From Halieaceae bacterium (GTDB lineage: Bacteria; Pseudomonadota; Gammaproteobacteria; Pseudomonadales; Halieaceae): a DNA stretch of 25,856 nt. The notes under the pieces were generated by a model, which made no database searches, was not told the origin of the DNA, and was given only the letters and a program-made list of their open reading frames with translations. The DNA is taken from assembly GCA_011523115.1 (NCBI GenBank), contig WTHO01000233.1:1-25856 (forward strand). Reading direction: 5' to 3'. How positions within the stretch are numbered: position 1 is the first letter of the stretch; every line of letters starts with the position of its first letter. The position numbers were made by a program, and so were the translations under genes. Positions 18,213 to 24,788 of this stretch are shown here, piece by piece.

Positions 18213-19109
18213 ATGGCCGAGAGGGTGATTATTAAGGAAGTGGCAGCGAGAGATGGTCTCCAGGCACAGCCCAAGCACCTCACTGTCGAGCAACGCATGG
18301 CGCTGGTGGCGGCGCTCGCAGAGACGGGCGTGCCCGAACTGGAAATTGGCTCATTCGTCTCCCCAAAAGCGGTCCCTCAAATGGCAGGTACCGATGAAAT
18401 TGCAGATAACCTGCCCGCTGTGGATCTCGCATTCAGTGCGCTGGTGCCGAATATGAAGGGTTACGAGCTCGCTGTGAGGGCTGATATCCGGTGCCACGCG
18501 ATTGCGCTGGCTGCCACCGAGGAGATGAACCAAAACAATATTCGTAAGAGCCTGGAGGACACCTTCGTCATGGGCGAAGAGATCCTCGATCGGGCACTGG
18601 ATGACGGTGTGGCTATACATGCTTACCTCGCGGTCGCTTTCGAGTGTCCATACGAGGGCGCCGTACCCGAGGCACTGGTGCTTGAGCAAGCGGACAGGCT
18701 CATGTCGCATCAGCCTGCACGATTGGTGATTGCCGACACGATCGGTGCTGCCAATCCGGCCGCGGTTCAGTCGATGATGCAGAAGCTGGTGGATCGATAT
18801 GGTCCGGATCGGCTTGGATGTCACTTTCACGATACCCGAGCGATGGGTCTGGCCAACGTTTACGCCGCGCTGCTGGCGGGGGTCCGCCAGTTTGACGCCT
18901 CTGCTGGGGGGCTGGGGGGTTGCCCGTTTGCCCCGGGCGCAAAGGGCAATGTGGCAACCGAAGACGTCGTGATGTTGTGTGAATCGATGGGGTATCACAC
19001 CGGTTTGAGCATGCCCAAGTTGTTGCAGGCGGTCGAACTGCTCGCCGACATGATTGGTGCCCCGCAGGGAGGTAGGGCCCACACGTGGCTTTCTAAGCAG
19101 TGCGCCTGA
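18213..19109 (+). CDS. Hydroxymethylglutaryl-CoA lyase
   Basis: TIM-barrel DRE-metallolyase that splits HMG-CoA into acetoacetate and acetyl-CoA, the last step of leucine catabolism. In the 298-residue form, RDGLQ (R13, D14) begins the active site, LEIGSFVSPKAVPQMA is family-typical, the divalent metal ligands H204 and H206 lie in CHFHDT, and the signature GLGGCPFAPGAKGNVATED supplies the catalytic Cys237. The start at ATG 18213 follows a GAGGAGAG ribosome binding site; an upstream in-frame start at 18126 would add 29 residues with no homologous character. The usual leucine-pathway partners (methylcrotonyl-CoA carboxylase, isovaleryl-CoA dehydrogenase) are not in the window. Confidence 0.94.
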   Translation: MAERVIIKEVAARDGLQAQPKHLTVEQRMALVAALAETGVPELEIGSFVSPKAVPQMAGTDEIADNLPAVDLAFSALVPNMKGYELAVRADIRCHAIALAATEEMNQNNIRKSLEDTFVMGEEILDRALDDGVAIHAYLAVAFECPYEGAVPEALVLEQADRLMSHQPARLVIADTIGAANPAAVQSMMQKLVDRYGPDRLGCHFHDTRAMGLANVYAALLAGVRQFDASAGGLGGCPFAPGAKGNVATEDVVMLCESMGYHTGLSMPKLLQAVELLADMIGAPQGGRAHTWLSKQCA

Positions 19110-19117
19110 TCTGAACC

Positions 19118-19786
19118 GTGCGGGTCAGCGAGGCCATCGTCGGTCGTCAAAGTATTCGAGCGTTCCTCAGTGATCGACCCGTCAGCAACGAGACAATCGA
19201 AGCATTACTGAACGTCGCCGGGCGTGCCCCTTCAGGGTCCAACATTCAACCGTGGCAGGTGTACGTCGTCCGCGGTGAACGCAAAAGCCGAATCACCGAA
19301 GCCTGCTCCGCCCGGTTTCTTGCCGGCGATGAGGGTGAGTACGAGTATTACTATTATCCTAGAGAGTGGCGCCAACCCTACATTGGTCGGCGACGTCAGA
19401 CGGGCTTTGGCTTATATGGCCTTCTTGGTGTGGACCGCAGTGACACCGCGTCAGTGCAGAACTACCGGGTTCAGAACTACCAATTCTTTGGCGCCCCGGT
19501 CGGGTTGTTTTTTACCATTGATCGGGATATGGAGCAGGGTAGTTGGCTCGATTACGGCATGTTCCTGCAGTCTTTTATGCTGGCAGCGCGCGAGGTGGGC
19601 CTGGAGAGTTGCGCTCAGGCGGCTTTTTGTCCCTATCACGACAGCGTAATGCCCATACTCGAGGCGCCACCTGATCAGATGCTGGTGTGTGGCATGTCGC
19701 TGGGCTATGCCGATCCGGACGCCTTGGTGAACACCTATCGCACTGAGCGTCTGGATGCCAGCGAGTTCCTAAACATATTGGAGTGA
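19118..19786 (+). CDS. Nitroreductase-family FMN oxidoreductase
   Basis: Flavoprotein of the nitroreductase superfamily, usually a homodimer using NAD(P)H to reduce nitroaromatics, quinones or enones. The 222-residue protein shows the FMN-phosphate site near the N-terminus (GRQSIRAFLSDRPV) and APSGSNIQPWQVYVV, then a tyrosine-rich insert (EYEYYYYPREW) and the C-terminal AREVGLESC and GMSLGYADP blocks typical of the 220-residue PnbA-like subgroup. The start is GTG at 19118, 8 bases after the lyase stop, so it is probably in the same transcript. The physiological substrate is unknown. It converges with the acyl-CoA dehydrogenase gene with only 7 bases between the two reading frames. Confidence 0.9.
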   Translation: MRVSEAIVGRQSIRAFLSDRPVSNETIEALLNVAGRAPSGSNIQPWQVYVVRGERKSRITEACSARFLAGDEGEYEYYYYPREWRQPYIGRRRQTGFGLYGLLGVDRSDTASVQNYRVQNYQFFGAPVGLFFTIDRDMEQGSWLDYGMFLQSFMLAAREVGLESCAQAAFCPYHDSVMPILEAPPDQMLVCGMSLGYADPDALVNTYRTERLDASEFLNILE

Positions 19787-19796
19787 CCGCGGGTCA
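19784..19796. other. Small inverted repeat across two convergent stop codons
   Basis: TGACC (19784-19788) and GGTCA (19792-19796) are exact reverse complements around GCG. The left arm contains the nitroreductase TGA and the right arm contains the TGA of the opposite-strand acyl-CoA dehydrogenase gene. The stem is only 5 bp and has no flanking T run, so it is at best a weak bidirectional pause site. Confidence 0.3.
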
Positions 19797-20942
19797 ACTG
19801 GCGCGCGCAACCATTTGCTTGGCTATGATCATTCGCTGAATTTCATTGGTCCCCTCACCGATGCATAACAAGGGCGCATCGCGATAGAAACGCTCGATCT
19901 CATACTCCGGCGAGTAGCTGTAGCCACCAAATACGCGCATGGCATCCAGGCTATTTTGTACCGCTGCCTCGGAGGCAAAGAATTTCGCCTGACCTGCCTC
20001 CAGGTCGCAACGCTCATGGCGGTCGAACTTGTCAGCAGCCTGGTGAACTAGCAGCTCTGCGGCCGCGGCGCGGGTCGACATTTCAGCCAGCTTTAGCTGA
20101 ATGGCCTGATGTTCCGCGATGGCTTTGCCGAAAGTTTTACGCTCCATCGCATAATGGAGCGCCATGCTGGTTGCCCCTTTAGCCATGCCCGCACCGCGCG
20201 CGGCGATGTTGATCCGGCCCAGCTCCAGGCCGCCCGCAACCTGCTGGAACCCCTTGCCCTCTTCTCCGCCGACCAGATTGTCCTTCGAAACGCGAAAGTC
20301 CTCGAATATCAGTTCAGCGCTGTCGATCGAGCGGTAGCCAAGCTTCTTCAGTTTTTTACCTACACTGAAGCCGTCTCCTTTTTCACAAATGAAAAGACTC
20401 ATGCCCTTATGCCTAGGCGTTGCGTTGGGGTCTGTTTTAGTGAGTACCGCCAGACAGTTGCCATTGATTCCATTGGAGATCCACGTCTTGGTGCCGTTCA
20501 GGACATAGTCATCGCCGTCCTTCTTGGCCACTAAACGGATTCCCTGCAGGTCAGATCCCGCATCGGGCTCCGTCAGACCAATACCGCCACGCAACGCCCC
20601 GGTAGCGAATTGCGGTAGGAAGTGCTCCTTCTGCGCTTGAGTGCCAGCACGCTCCACGCAGCTGGCCATGATGAGATGGGAATTGAAAATGCCCGAGGGC
20701 GCCATCCATACCTCACAGATACGAGAGACGATTCGAGCGTAGGTCGAGGCGCTCAGACCCAAACCGCCAAATTCTTCTGAAATGGTTGCACCAAAGAGCC
20801 CCAGCTCTTTCATCTGCTCCACCAGATCTGCGGGGTATTCATCAGCCTGATCGTATTCTCTGGCGATGGGTTTTAGCTCCTGATCAACCCATTTATCGAT
20901 GGTCGCCAGAATCTGTTGCTCGACTGAGGCATCGTGACTCAT
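19794..20942 (-). CDS. Acyl-CoA dehydrogenase
   Basis: FAD enzyme that introduces a trans-2 double bond into an acyl-CoA, passing electrons to ETF. The 382-residue length is typical. GGIGLTEPDAGSDLQGIRLVAKK and NGTKTWISNG are the family's flavin and substrate blocks, YGGYSYSPEYEIERFYRD-type sequence (here FGGYSYSPEYEIERFYRDA) precedes the end, and E363 in CIGEGTNEIQR is at the canonical position of the catalytic base (MCAD Glu376). This argues against isovaleryl-CoA dehydrogenase, whose base is elsewhere. It lies 23 bases after the MaoC gene, with AGGAG before its ATG, so the two form an operon. In the P. aeruginosa itaconate locus a similar dehydrogenase also sits beside the MaoC hydratase. 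Confidence 0.93.
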   Translation of the reverse strand: MSHDASVEQQILATIDKWVDQELKPIAREYDQADEYPADLVEQMKELGLFGATISEEFGGLGLSASTYARIVSRICEVWMAPSGIFNSHLIMASCVERAGTQAQKEHFLPQFATGALRGGIGLTEPDAGSDLQGIRLVAKKDGDDYVLNGTKTWISNGINGNCLAVLTKTDPNATPRHKGMSLFICEKGDGFSVGKKLKKLGYRSIDSAELIFEDFRVSKDNLVGGEEGKGFQQVAGGLELGRINIAARGAGMAKGATSMALHYAMERKTFGKAIAEHQAIQLKLAEMSTRAAAAELLVHQAADKFDRHERCDLEAGQAKFFASEAAVQNSLDAMRVFGGYSYSPEYEIERFYRDAPLLCIGEGTNEIQRMIIAKQMVARAS

Positions 20943-20965
20943 GAAAACTCTCCTGAATATTGGAA

Positions 20966-21454
20966 TTAATCAGCTGTGCGTTTTGGAACCAGTATTTGAC
21001 GTTCAAATACGCACACTTCAACGTCGTCTTGGTTAATGCCTCGGGTTAAAACGCTCACAATGCCTGCGTTGGGGCGCGACCGGGATTCGCGCTTGTCGAG
21101 CACCTCGGTGTTGGCGTAGAGCGTGTCCCCCGGGAACACGGGCGCCGGCAACTTTATCTCTTTCCAGCCAAGGTTGGCGATGGCAGCCTCACTCACGTCG
21201 GACACGCTCATGCCCACGATAATGGCGACGGTCAGCGGACTGGCCACCAATGGCCGGCCAAACTCGGTCTCTGCGGCATATTCCTCATCAAAGTGGAGTG
21301 GATGCGTATTCATGGTCAGCAATGTGAACCAGGCATTGTCGTGTTGCGAGATCGTTCTGCCCGGCAGGTGGTGGTAGACGTCTCCCACCGTGAAGTCTTC
21401 GTACAAGCGTCCGGTCTGGTGTGCGTAACGCTCGCGCGCAGGAGTTTTGGTCAT
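20966..21454 (-). CDS. MaoC-type (R)-enoyl-CoA hydratase
   Basis: Hot-dog-fold hydratase of the MaoC family, which adds water to, or removes it from, CoA thioesters. The 162-residue form contains the hydratase-2-like active-site stretch TLLTMNTHPLHFDEEYAAET (with N-x-HPLH-x-D), preceded by FTVGDVYHHLPGRTIS and followed by GRPLVASPLTVAIIVGMS and LPAPVFPGDTLYANTEV. These blocks resemble mesaconyl-CoA and itaconyl-CoA hydratases, which fits the CitE-like lyase across the divergent promoter. The start at 21454 follows GGAGGT with 9-base spacing; a longer in-frame start at 21556 would run through the regulatory gap. It heads a leftward two-gene operon. Confidence 0.9.
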   Translation of the reverse strand: MTKTPARERYAHQTGRLYEDFTVGDVYHHLPGRTISQHDNAWFTLLTMNTHPLHFDEEYAAETEFGRPLVASPLTVAIIVGMSVSDVSEAAIANLGWKEIKLPAPVFPGDTLYANTEVLDKRESRSRPNAGIVSVLTRGINQDDVEVCVFERQILVPKRTAD

Positions 21455-21485
21455 GGTATGTTCACCTCCAATGCCGTGACGCGGG

Positions 21486-21523
21486 TTGTAGCGGGCCTGC
21501 ATCCATCTAGAATGTCTGGACAA
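21486..21523 (+). promoter_or_regulatory. gntR promoter with overlapping palindromic operator
   Basis: In the 96-base gap between the divergent maoC and gntR genes, TTGTAG (21486-21491) and TAGAAT (21508-21513) form a -35/-10 pair with a 16-base spacer. The -10 runs into the near-palindrome ATGTCTGGACAA (21512-21523). Its core GTCTGGAC is one base from GTCTAGAC, the type of site bound by HutC/UTRA-subfamily GntR regulators such as NagR. A protein bound here could control gntR and the leftward maoC operon together. The same sequence recurs before the mmgE/prpD gene. Confidence 0.5.
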
Positions 21524-21550
21524 ATAAAGTCTGGGGGGTTGTCTGCACCT

Positions 21551-22354
21551 ATGCAAGCTGAACCGGTAAAAAAGACCCGTAAGGGCAGTGGCGAAGGCGA
21601 TGTTCGAACGCCCTTGTATCGCCAGATCTCGGACAAGCTGCTCAGTGGCATCCGCGAGGGCAAGTTCCCGGTGGGCACTTTCTTACCCGGAGAGCTCGAG
21701 CTTATTGATAACTTTAAGGCCAGTCGCCACACGATTCGGGAGGCTCTCAGGGTGTTGGAGGACATGGGCCTGGTTAAACGACAGCGTGGGCGGGGTACGC
21801 TGGTGTTATCGACGGAGGCCTCTCCGGCCTTCGTTCAAATGGTTCGCTCCCCGTCAGAACTATTTAGCTACCCGGACAGCAGCCAATTTCGGCTGCTTTC
21901 AGATGAGCGTGTGAAGGTGGACAAAACGCTGGCGAGAGAACTGGGCTGTCAGGTTGGTGATGAGTGGGTCCAGATTTCCGGGTTACGAACGCTGGGGTCA
22001 GACGGTATGCCCATTTGCTGGGCCAGCGTGTTTGTGGTGCCCGAGTACGGATCAATTGCCCAACGCCTCAGCGGGAGCACTCGCCCGGTCTATGAAATGA
22101 TTGCCGAGACATTTAAAGAGTCCATAGAGAACATTACGGTTCGGTTGACCGCTGGGGTGCTGTCAGACCCGAAGGCGAAAGCGCTGGGGGTCGAACCAGG
22201 TTCGCCATCCCTCAGCGTCAGTCGTTTCTATCAGGGCAGGGGTGGCAGGATTTTTGAGGTATCCATTTCCGAGCACCCGGCCAGTAATTTTAGCTATACC
22301 TTTGAATTTACCCGTGGCTGGCAGACGGCAGACCACTGGTCATGGAATCAATAG
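21551..22354 (+). CDS. GntR-family regulator, HutC/UTRA subfamily
   Basis: DNA-binding repressor or activator. The 267-residue protein has an N-terminal winged helix (about 20-87: PLYRQISDKLLSGIREGKFPVGTFLP, SRHTIREALRVLEDMGLVKR, RGRGTLV) and a C-terminal UTRA effector domain (about 100-255), whose last part PSLSVSRFYQGRGGRIFEVS is typical of small-molecule-binding HutC members. The ATG at 21551 is chosen because a likely transcription start lies near 21520, which excludes the in-frame ATG at 21512; the ribosome binding site (GGGGGG, 21533-21538) is poorly spaced. It ends one base before the CitE-like gene, so regulator and lyase are co-transcribed. The likely ligand is a metabolite or CoA ester of the encoded pathway. 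Confidence 0.92.
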   Translation: MQAEPVKKTRKGSGEGDVRTPLYRQISDKLLSGIREGKFPVGTFLPGELELIDNFKASRHTIREALRVLEDMGLVKRQRGRGTLVLSTEASPAFVQMVRSPSELFSYPDSSQFRLLSDERVKVDKTLARELGCQVGDEWVQISGLRTLGSDGMPICWASVFVVPEYGSIAQRLSGSTRPVYEMIAETFKESIENITVRLTAGVLSDPKAKALGVEPGSPSLSVSRFYQGRGGRIFEVSISEHPASNFSYTFEFTRGWQTADHWSWNQ

Positions 22355-22355
22355 T

Positions 22356-23243
22356 ATGAATCACTCTGACTTCACGCCCATCCGGAGCTTCCTGTTCACC
22401 CCGGCCAATCACCCCCGACGGGTAGAAAAGGTTTTTGAGGTGGGCGCAGATGCGGTAATTCTGGATTTGGAAGACGCGGTAGCAGTCAGTGAAAAGCCTG
22501 CCGCCAGGCAATGTGTTGTGGATGCATTCAGTGCGCGCCCCGACAGCCTCGCCCGCCATTATGTCCGCGTCAATAGTATCGATACTCCCTATTGCGAGGA
22601 GGATATCAAGGCCTGTGTGGGCCCGTGGCTACATGGGGTGGTGCTGCCCAAAGTGGAATCTCGGTCTTGTTTGAATCACCTCGAGCGGCTACTCGCCGCA
22701 GCGGAGGCGGAGCAGGGATTACCTGTCGGCAGTCTCGATCTGATGCCGATTATTGAGACGGCAGCCGGCGTTGAGTCTGCGAAAAAAATCGCGACGGCAG
22801 ACAGCCGGATAAAGCGATTCGCGTTTGGTGGTGGCGACTATACGCTTGATTTGAATTACGAGTGGCACGCTGATGAAGCCGTGTTGGCCTATGCACGCGC
22901 CAAGCTGTCTCATGCTGCCCGTTTGGGTAATCTTGAGCCACCCATCGACACGGTGGTGTTGCAGATTAAAGATAACGAGCGTTTCTTGCAGTCGGCTCGA
23001 CACGGCAAACAGTTCGGATTCGGCGGTAAGCTGTGTATTCATCCTGATCAAATAGCACTGACCCACGAGGTGTTCACGCCCTCGGAATCTGAAATCGCGC
23101 ACGCCAGGGCGGTCGTTTCAGCCTTCGAGGCGGCGGAGGCAGCGGGGTCTGCGTCAATCCAGCTCGATGGCTATTTCATTGATTATCCCATCGTATACAA
23201 AAGCCAGCGCATTCTTGCCCTCGCAGACAAGTTTCTGAGCTGA
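22356..23243 (+). CDS. HpcH/HpaI-superfamily CoA-ester lyase (CitE-like; candidate citramalyl-CoA lyase)
   Basis: TIM-barrel Mg-dependent lyase of the CitE/malyl-CoA lyase group, which cleaves acyl-CoA aldols. In the 295-residue protein SFLFTPANHPRRVEK is at residues 11-25, DAVILDLEDAV at 32-42, the substrate-carboxylate Arg71 in YVRVNS, metal ligands E134 (PIIETAAGV) and D161 (FGGGDYTLDL), and GGKLCIHPDQI at 223-233. These are all hallmarks of active members. Possible substrates are citramalyl-CoA (giving acetyl-CoA and pyruvate), malyl-CoA or beta-methylmalyl-CoA; association with MaoC and MmgE/PrpD favours citramalyl-CoA. It begins one base after gntR. A 6-bp inverted repeat (CCGACC 23244-23249, GGTCGG 23269-23274) follows its stop. 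Confidence 0.9.
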   Translation: MNHSDFTPIRSFLFTPANHPRRVEKVFEVGADAVILDLEDAVAVSEKPAARQCVVDAFSARPDSLARHYVRVNSIDTPYCEEDIKACVGPWLHGVVLPKVESRSCLNHLERLLAAAEAEQGLPVGSLDLMPIIETAAGVESAKKIATADSRIKRFAFGGGDYTLDLNYEWHADEAVLAYARAKLSHAARLGNLEPPIDTVVLQIKDNERFLQSARHGKQFGFGGKLCIHPDQIALTHEVFTPSESEIAHARAVVSAFEAAEAAGSASIQLDGYFIDYPIVYKSQRILALADKFLS

Positions 23244-23322
23244 CCGACCCGCTGTCTGTGACGATTTCGGTCGGGAGGTAGTCCCAGGCAGACGGCTGGT
23301 CGGCATCCCGTATCGGTTCGTG

Positions 23323-23338
23323 TATCATGTCCGGACAT
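23323..23338 (+). promoter_or_regulatory. mmgE/prpD promoter with perfect 12-bp palindromic operator
   Basis: ATGTCCGGACAT (23327-23338) is a perfect palindrome 14 bases before the MmgE/PrpD ATG. It overlaps by two bases the -10-like hexamer TATCAT (23323-23328); a weak -35 (TCGGCA, 23300-23305) lies 17 bases upstream. The arrangement TATCATGTCCGGACAT mirrors TAGAATGTCTGGACAA before gntR, with the -10 at the same offset, so both are probably bound by the locus GntR protein. Occupancy would cover the -10 and start site, suggesting repression. Confidence 0.55.
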
Positions 23339-23352
23339 TTCCGGAGTCTTCC

Positions 23353-24768
23353 ATGCAGGTAGCCCCCATCACTCAATACACAGCGCCGCTCAGCCGCGCC
23401 GTTGCCGAGCGCGTTGTTGCACTTGAGCGGGGAGCCGTGCCTCAGGATGTGTGGCAATACCTGAAGCTTTGCCTCGCCGATGCGGTGGGCATCGCCTTTG
23501 CCTCGAGACACTATGAATTCTCGAGAAAGTCCCTCGATTCTCTTGGAGTGCTGGGTAGCGCGGGCAGCTCGACCATTATCGGTCAGCCAGAGCCTGTCGC
23601 CCTGCGCGACGCGGCGATGATGAATGGCTTGCTGATTCACGGGTTGGACTATGACGACACGCACCTCGCATCCGTCATACATTGCACTGCCAGCGCTTTT
23701 CCTGCAGCGCTGGCGCTAGCGGAACAGCGCAAGCTAACCGGTGAGGAACTCCTGCTGGCGACGTTGATCGCTGTAGAAGTCGATGCGCTATTGGGCACAC
23801 AGGCGGGAGGGGTATTCCAGCAGGTGGGTTTCCACCCCACCGGCGTGGTGGGCATCTTCGGCGCGACAGTGGCTGCAACCCGGTTAATCGGCGGCGACGT
23901 GGATGCCTTGTTGCGCGCGCAGGGCGTGGCACTGAGTCTGTGCAGCGGCAGCATGGCCTTTCTTGATGATGGCAGTTGGACCAAACGTCTTCACCCGGGC
24001 TGGGCAGCCTCTGCGGCGCTTCAGGCTGCCGCTCTGGGCGTGTCAGGATTCGAGGGCCCCGGGGAAGCTTATGGCGGTCGCTTCGGGTTCTACGCCCTTT
24101 ACGCTCCCGGCACGTCGGTGGAGACAGAAGTCGTGTCCTCGCAGTTGTTTCAAGAGTGGGGGTTGCGCACGGTTGCCATCAAGCCCTATCCCATTTGTCA
24201 CTTCAATCATGCGCCGGTCGATGCGGCGTTGACATTGCGTGAGGCGCACGGTTTGACACCGGACGCGATTGAATCCGCTACGATACTGCTCGATCAGCGA
24301 CAGTTTGGCGTTGTAGTGGATCCGATTGAGGCTAAACGAGCGCCTCAAAATGAGTATGACGCTAAGTTCAGTGCGCCCTATGCAGTCGCAACGGCCCTGT
24401 GCAAGGGGCGCTTTAGTCTTGCCGAGTTGGAGGATACCGCAAGGCTGGACGAAGACGTGCTCATGCTTGCTCAACGGGTTAGTTGTACTCATGACGAGCG
24501 TTCCCGGTATCCGGACGCTTTCTCAGGAGGCCTGAAACTGCGCCTGAGGGATGGCACTGAACTGGAGCATTTTGAGTCCATAAACCGGGGCGCTGAAGGG
24601 CAGTTACTCTCCATGGAGCAGGTTCAGGACAAATTTCTCGAGAACTGCGCCTTGACCATACCTGCTGCCGCGGCGCAGCAACTATGGAGCGCCATTCTCG
24701 GGTTGGATGAGATGAATGACGTGACGGAGTTGGTGTCACTGCTACGAACCAGAGCCAGCGGCGCTTAA
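23353..24768 (+). CDS. MmgE/PrpD family protein
   Basis: The family includes 2-methylcitrate dehydratase (PrpD) and cis-aconitate decarboxylase, all acting on small tri- or dicarboxylates. The 471-residue protein has NGLLIHGLDYDDTH (residues 91-104), GFHPTGVVGIFGA (159-171), DDGSWTKRLHPGWAA (205-219) and VAIKPYPICHFNHAPVDAA (273-291). By remembered alignment D99, H161, K211 and K276 match the active-site Asp, His and two Lys of cis-aconitate decarboxylase, so it should be catalytically competent. The ATG at 23353 has GGAG 6 bases upstream; the longer GTG start at 23320 would overlap the promoter. A family member lies in the P. aeruginosa itaconate cluster, where its role is not established to my knowledge. 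Confidence 0.9.
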   Translation: MQVAPITQYTAPLSRAVAERVVALERGAVPQDVWQYLKLCLADAVGIAFASRHYEFSRKSLDSLGVLGSAGSSTIIGQPEPVALRDAAMMNGLLIHGLDYDDTHLASVIHCTASAFPAALALAEQRKLTGEELLLATLIAVEVDALLGTQAGGVFQQVGFHPTGVVGIFGATVAATRLIGGDVDALLRAQGVALSLCSGSMAFLDDGSWTKRLHPGWAASAALQAAALGVSGFEGPGEAYGGRFGFYALYAPGTSVETEVVSSQLFQEWGLRTVAIKPYPICHFNHAPVDAALTLREAHGLTPDAIESATILLDQRQFGVVVDPIEAKRAPQNEYDAKFSAPYAVATALCKGRFSLAELEDTARLDEDVLMLAQRVSCTHDERSRYPDAFSGGLKLRLRDGTELEHFESINRGAEGQLLSMEQVQDKFLENCALTIPAAAAQQLWSAILGLDEMNDVTELVSLLRTRASGA

Positions 24769-24788
24769 ATGCGTCCGGGAGCAAAGAT

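Noticed and set aside
18351..19082. Open frame of 243 codons on the - strand inside the HMG-CoA lyase gene
   Set aside because: It is antisense to the catalytic signature of the lyase and looks like a composition shadow.
21293..21550. N-terminal extension of the GntR protein, since the frame is open back to 21293
   Set aside because: The extension is antisense to maoC and passes through the shared promoter and operator; the winged helix begins just after ATG 21551.
23244..23274. Inverted repeat CCGACC/GGTCGG after the CitE-like gene as a rho-independent terminator
   Set aside because: The stem is 6 bp with a 19-base loop and no following T run, so it is too weak to call a terminator.
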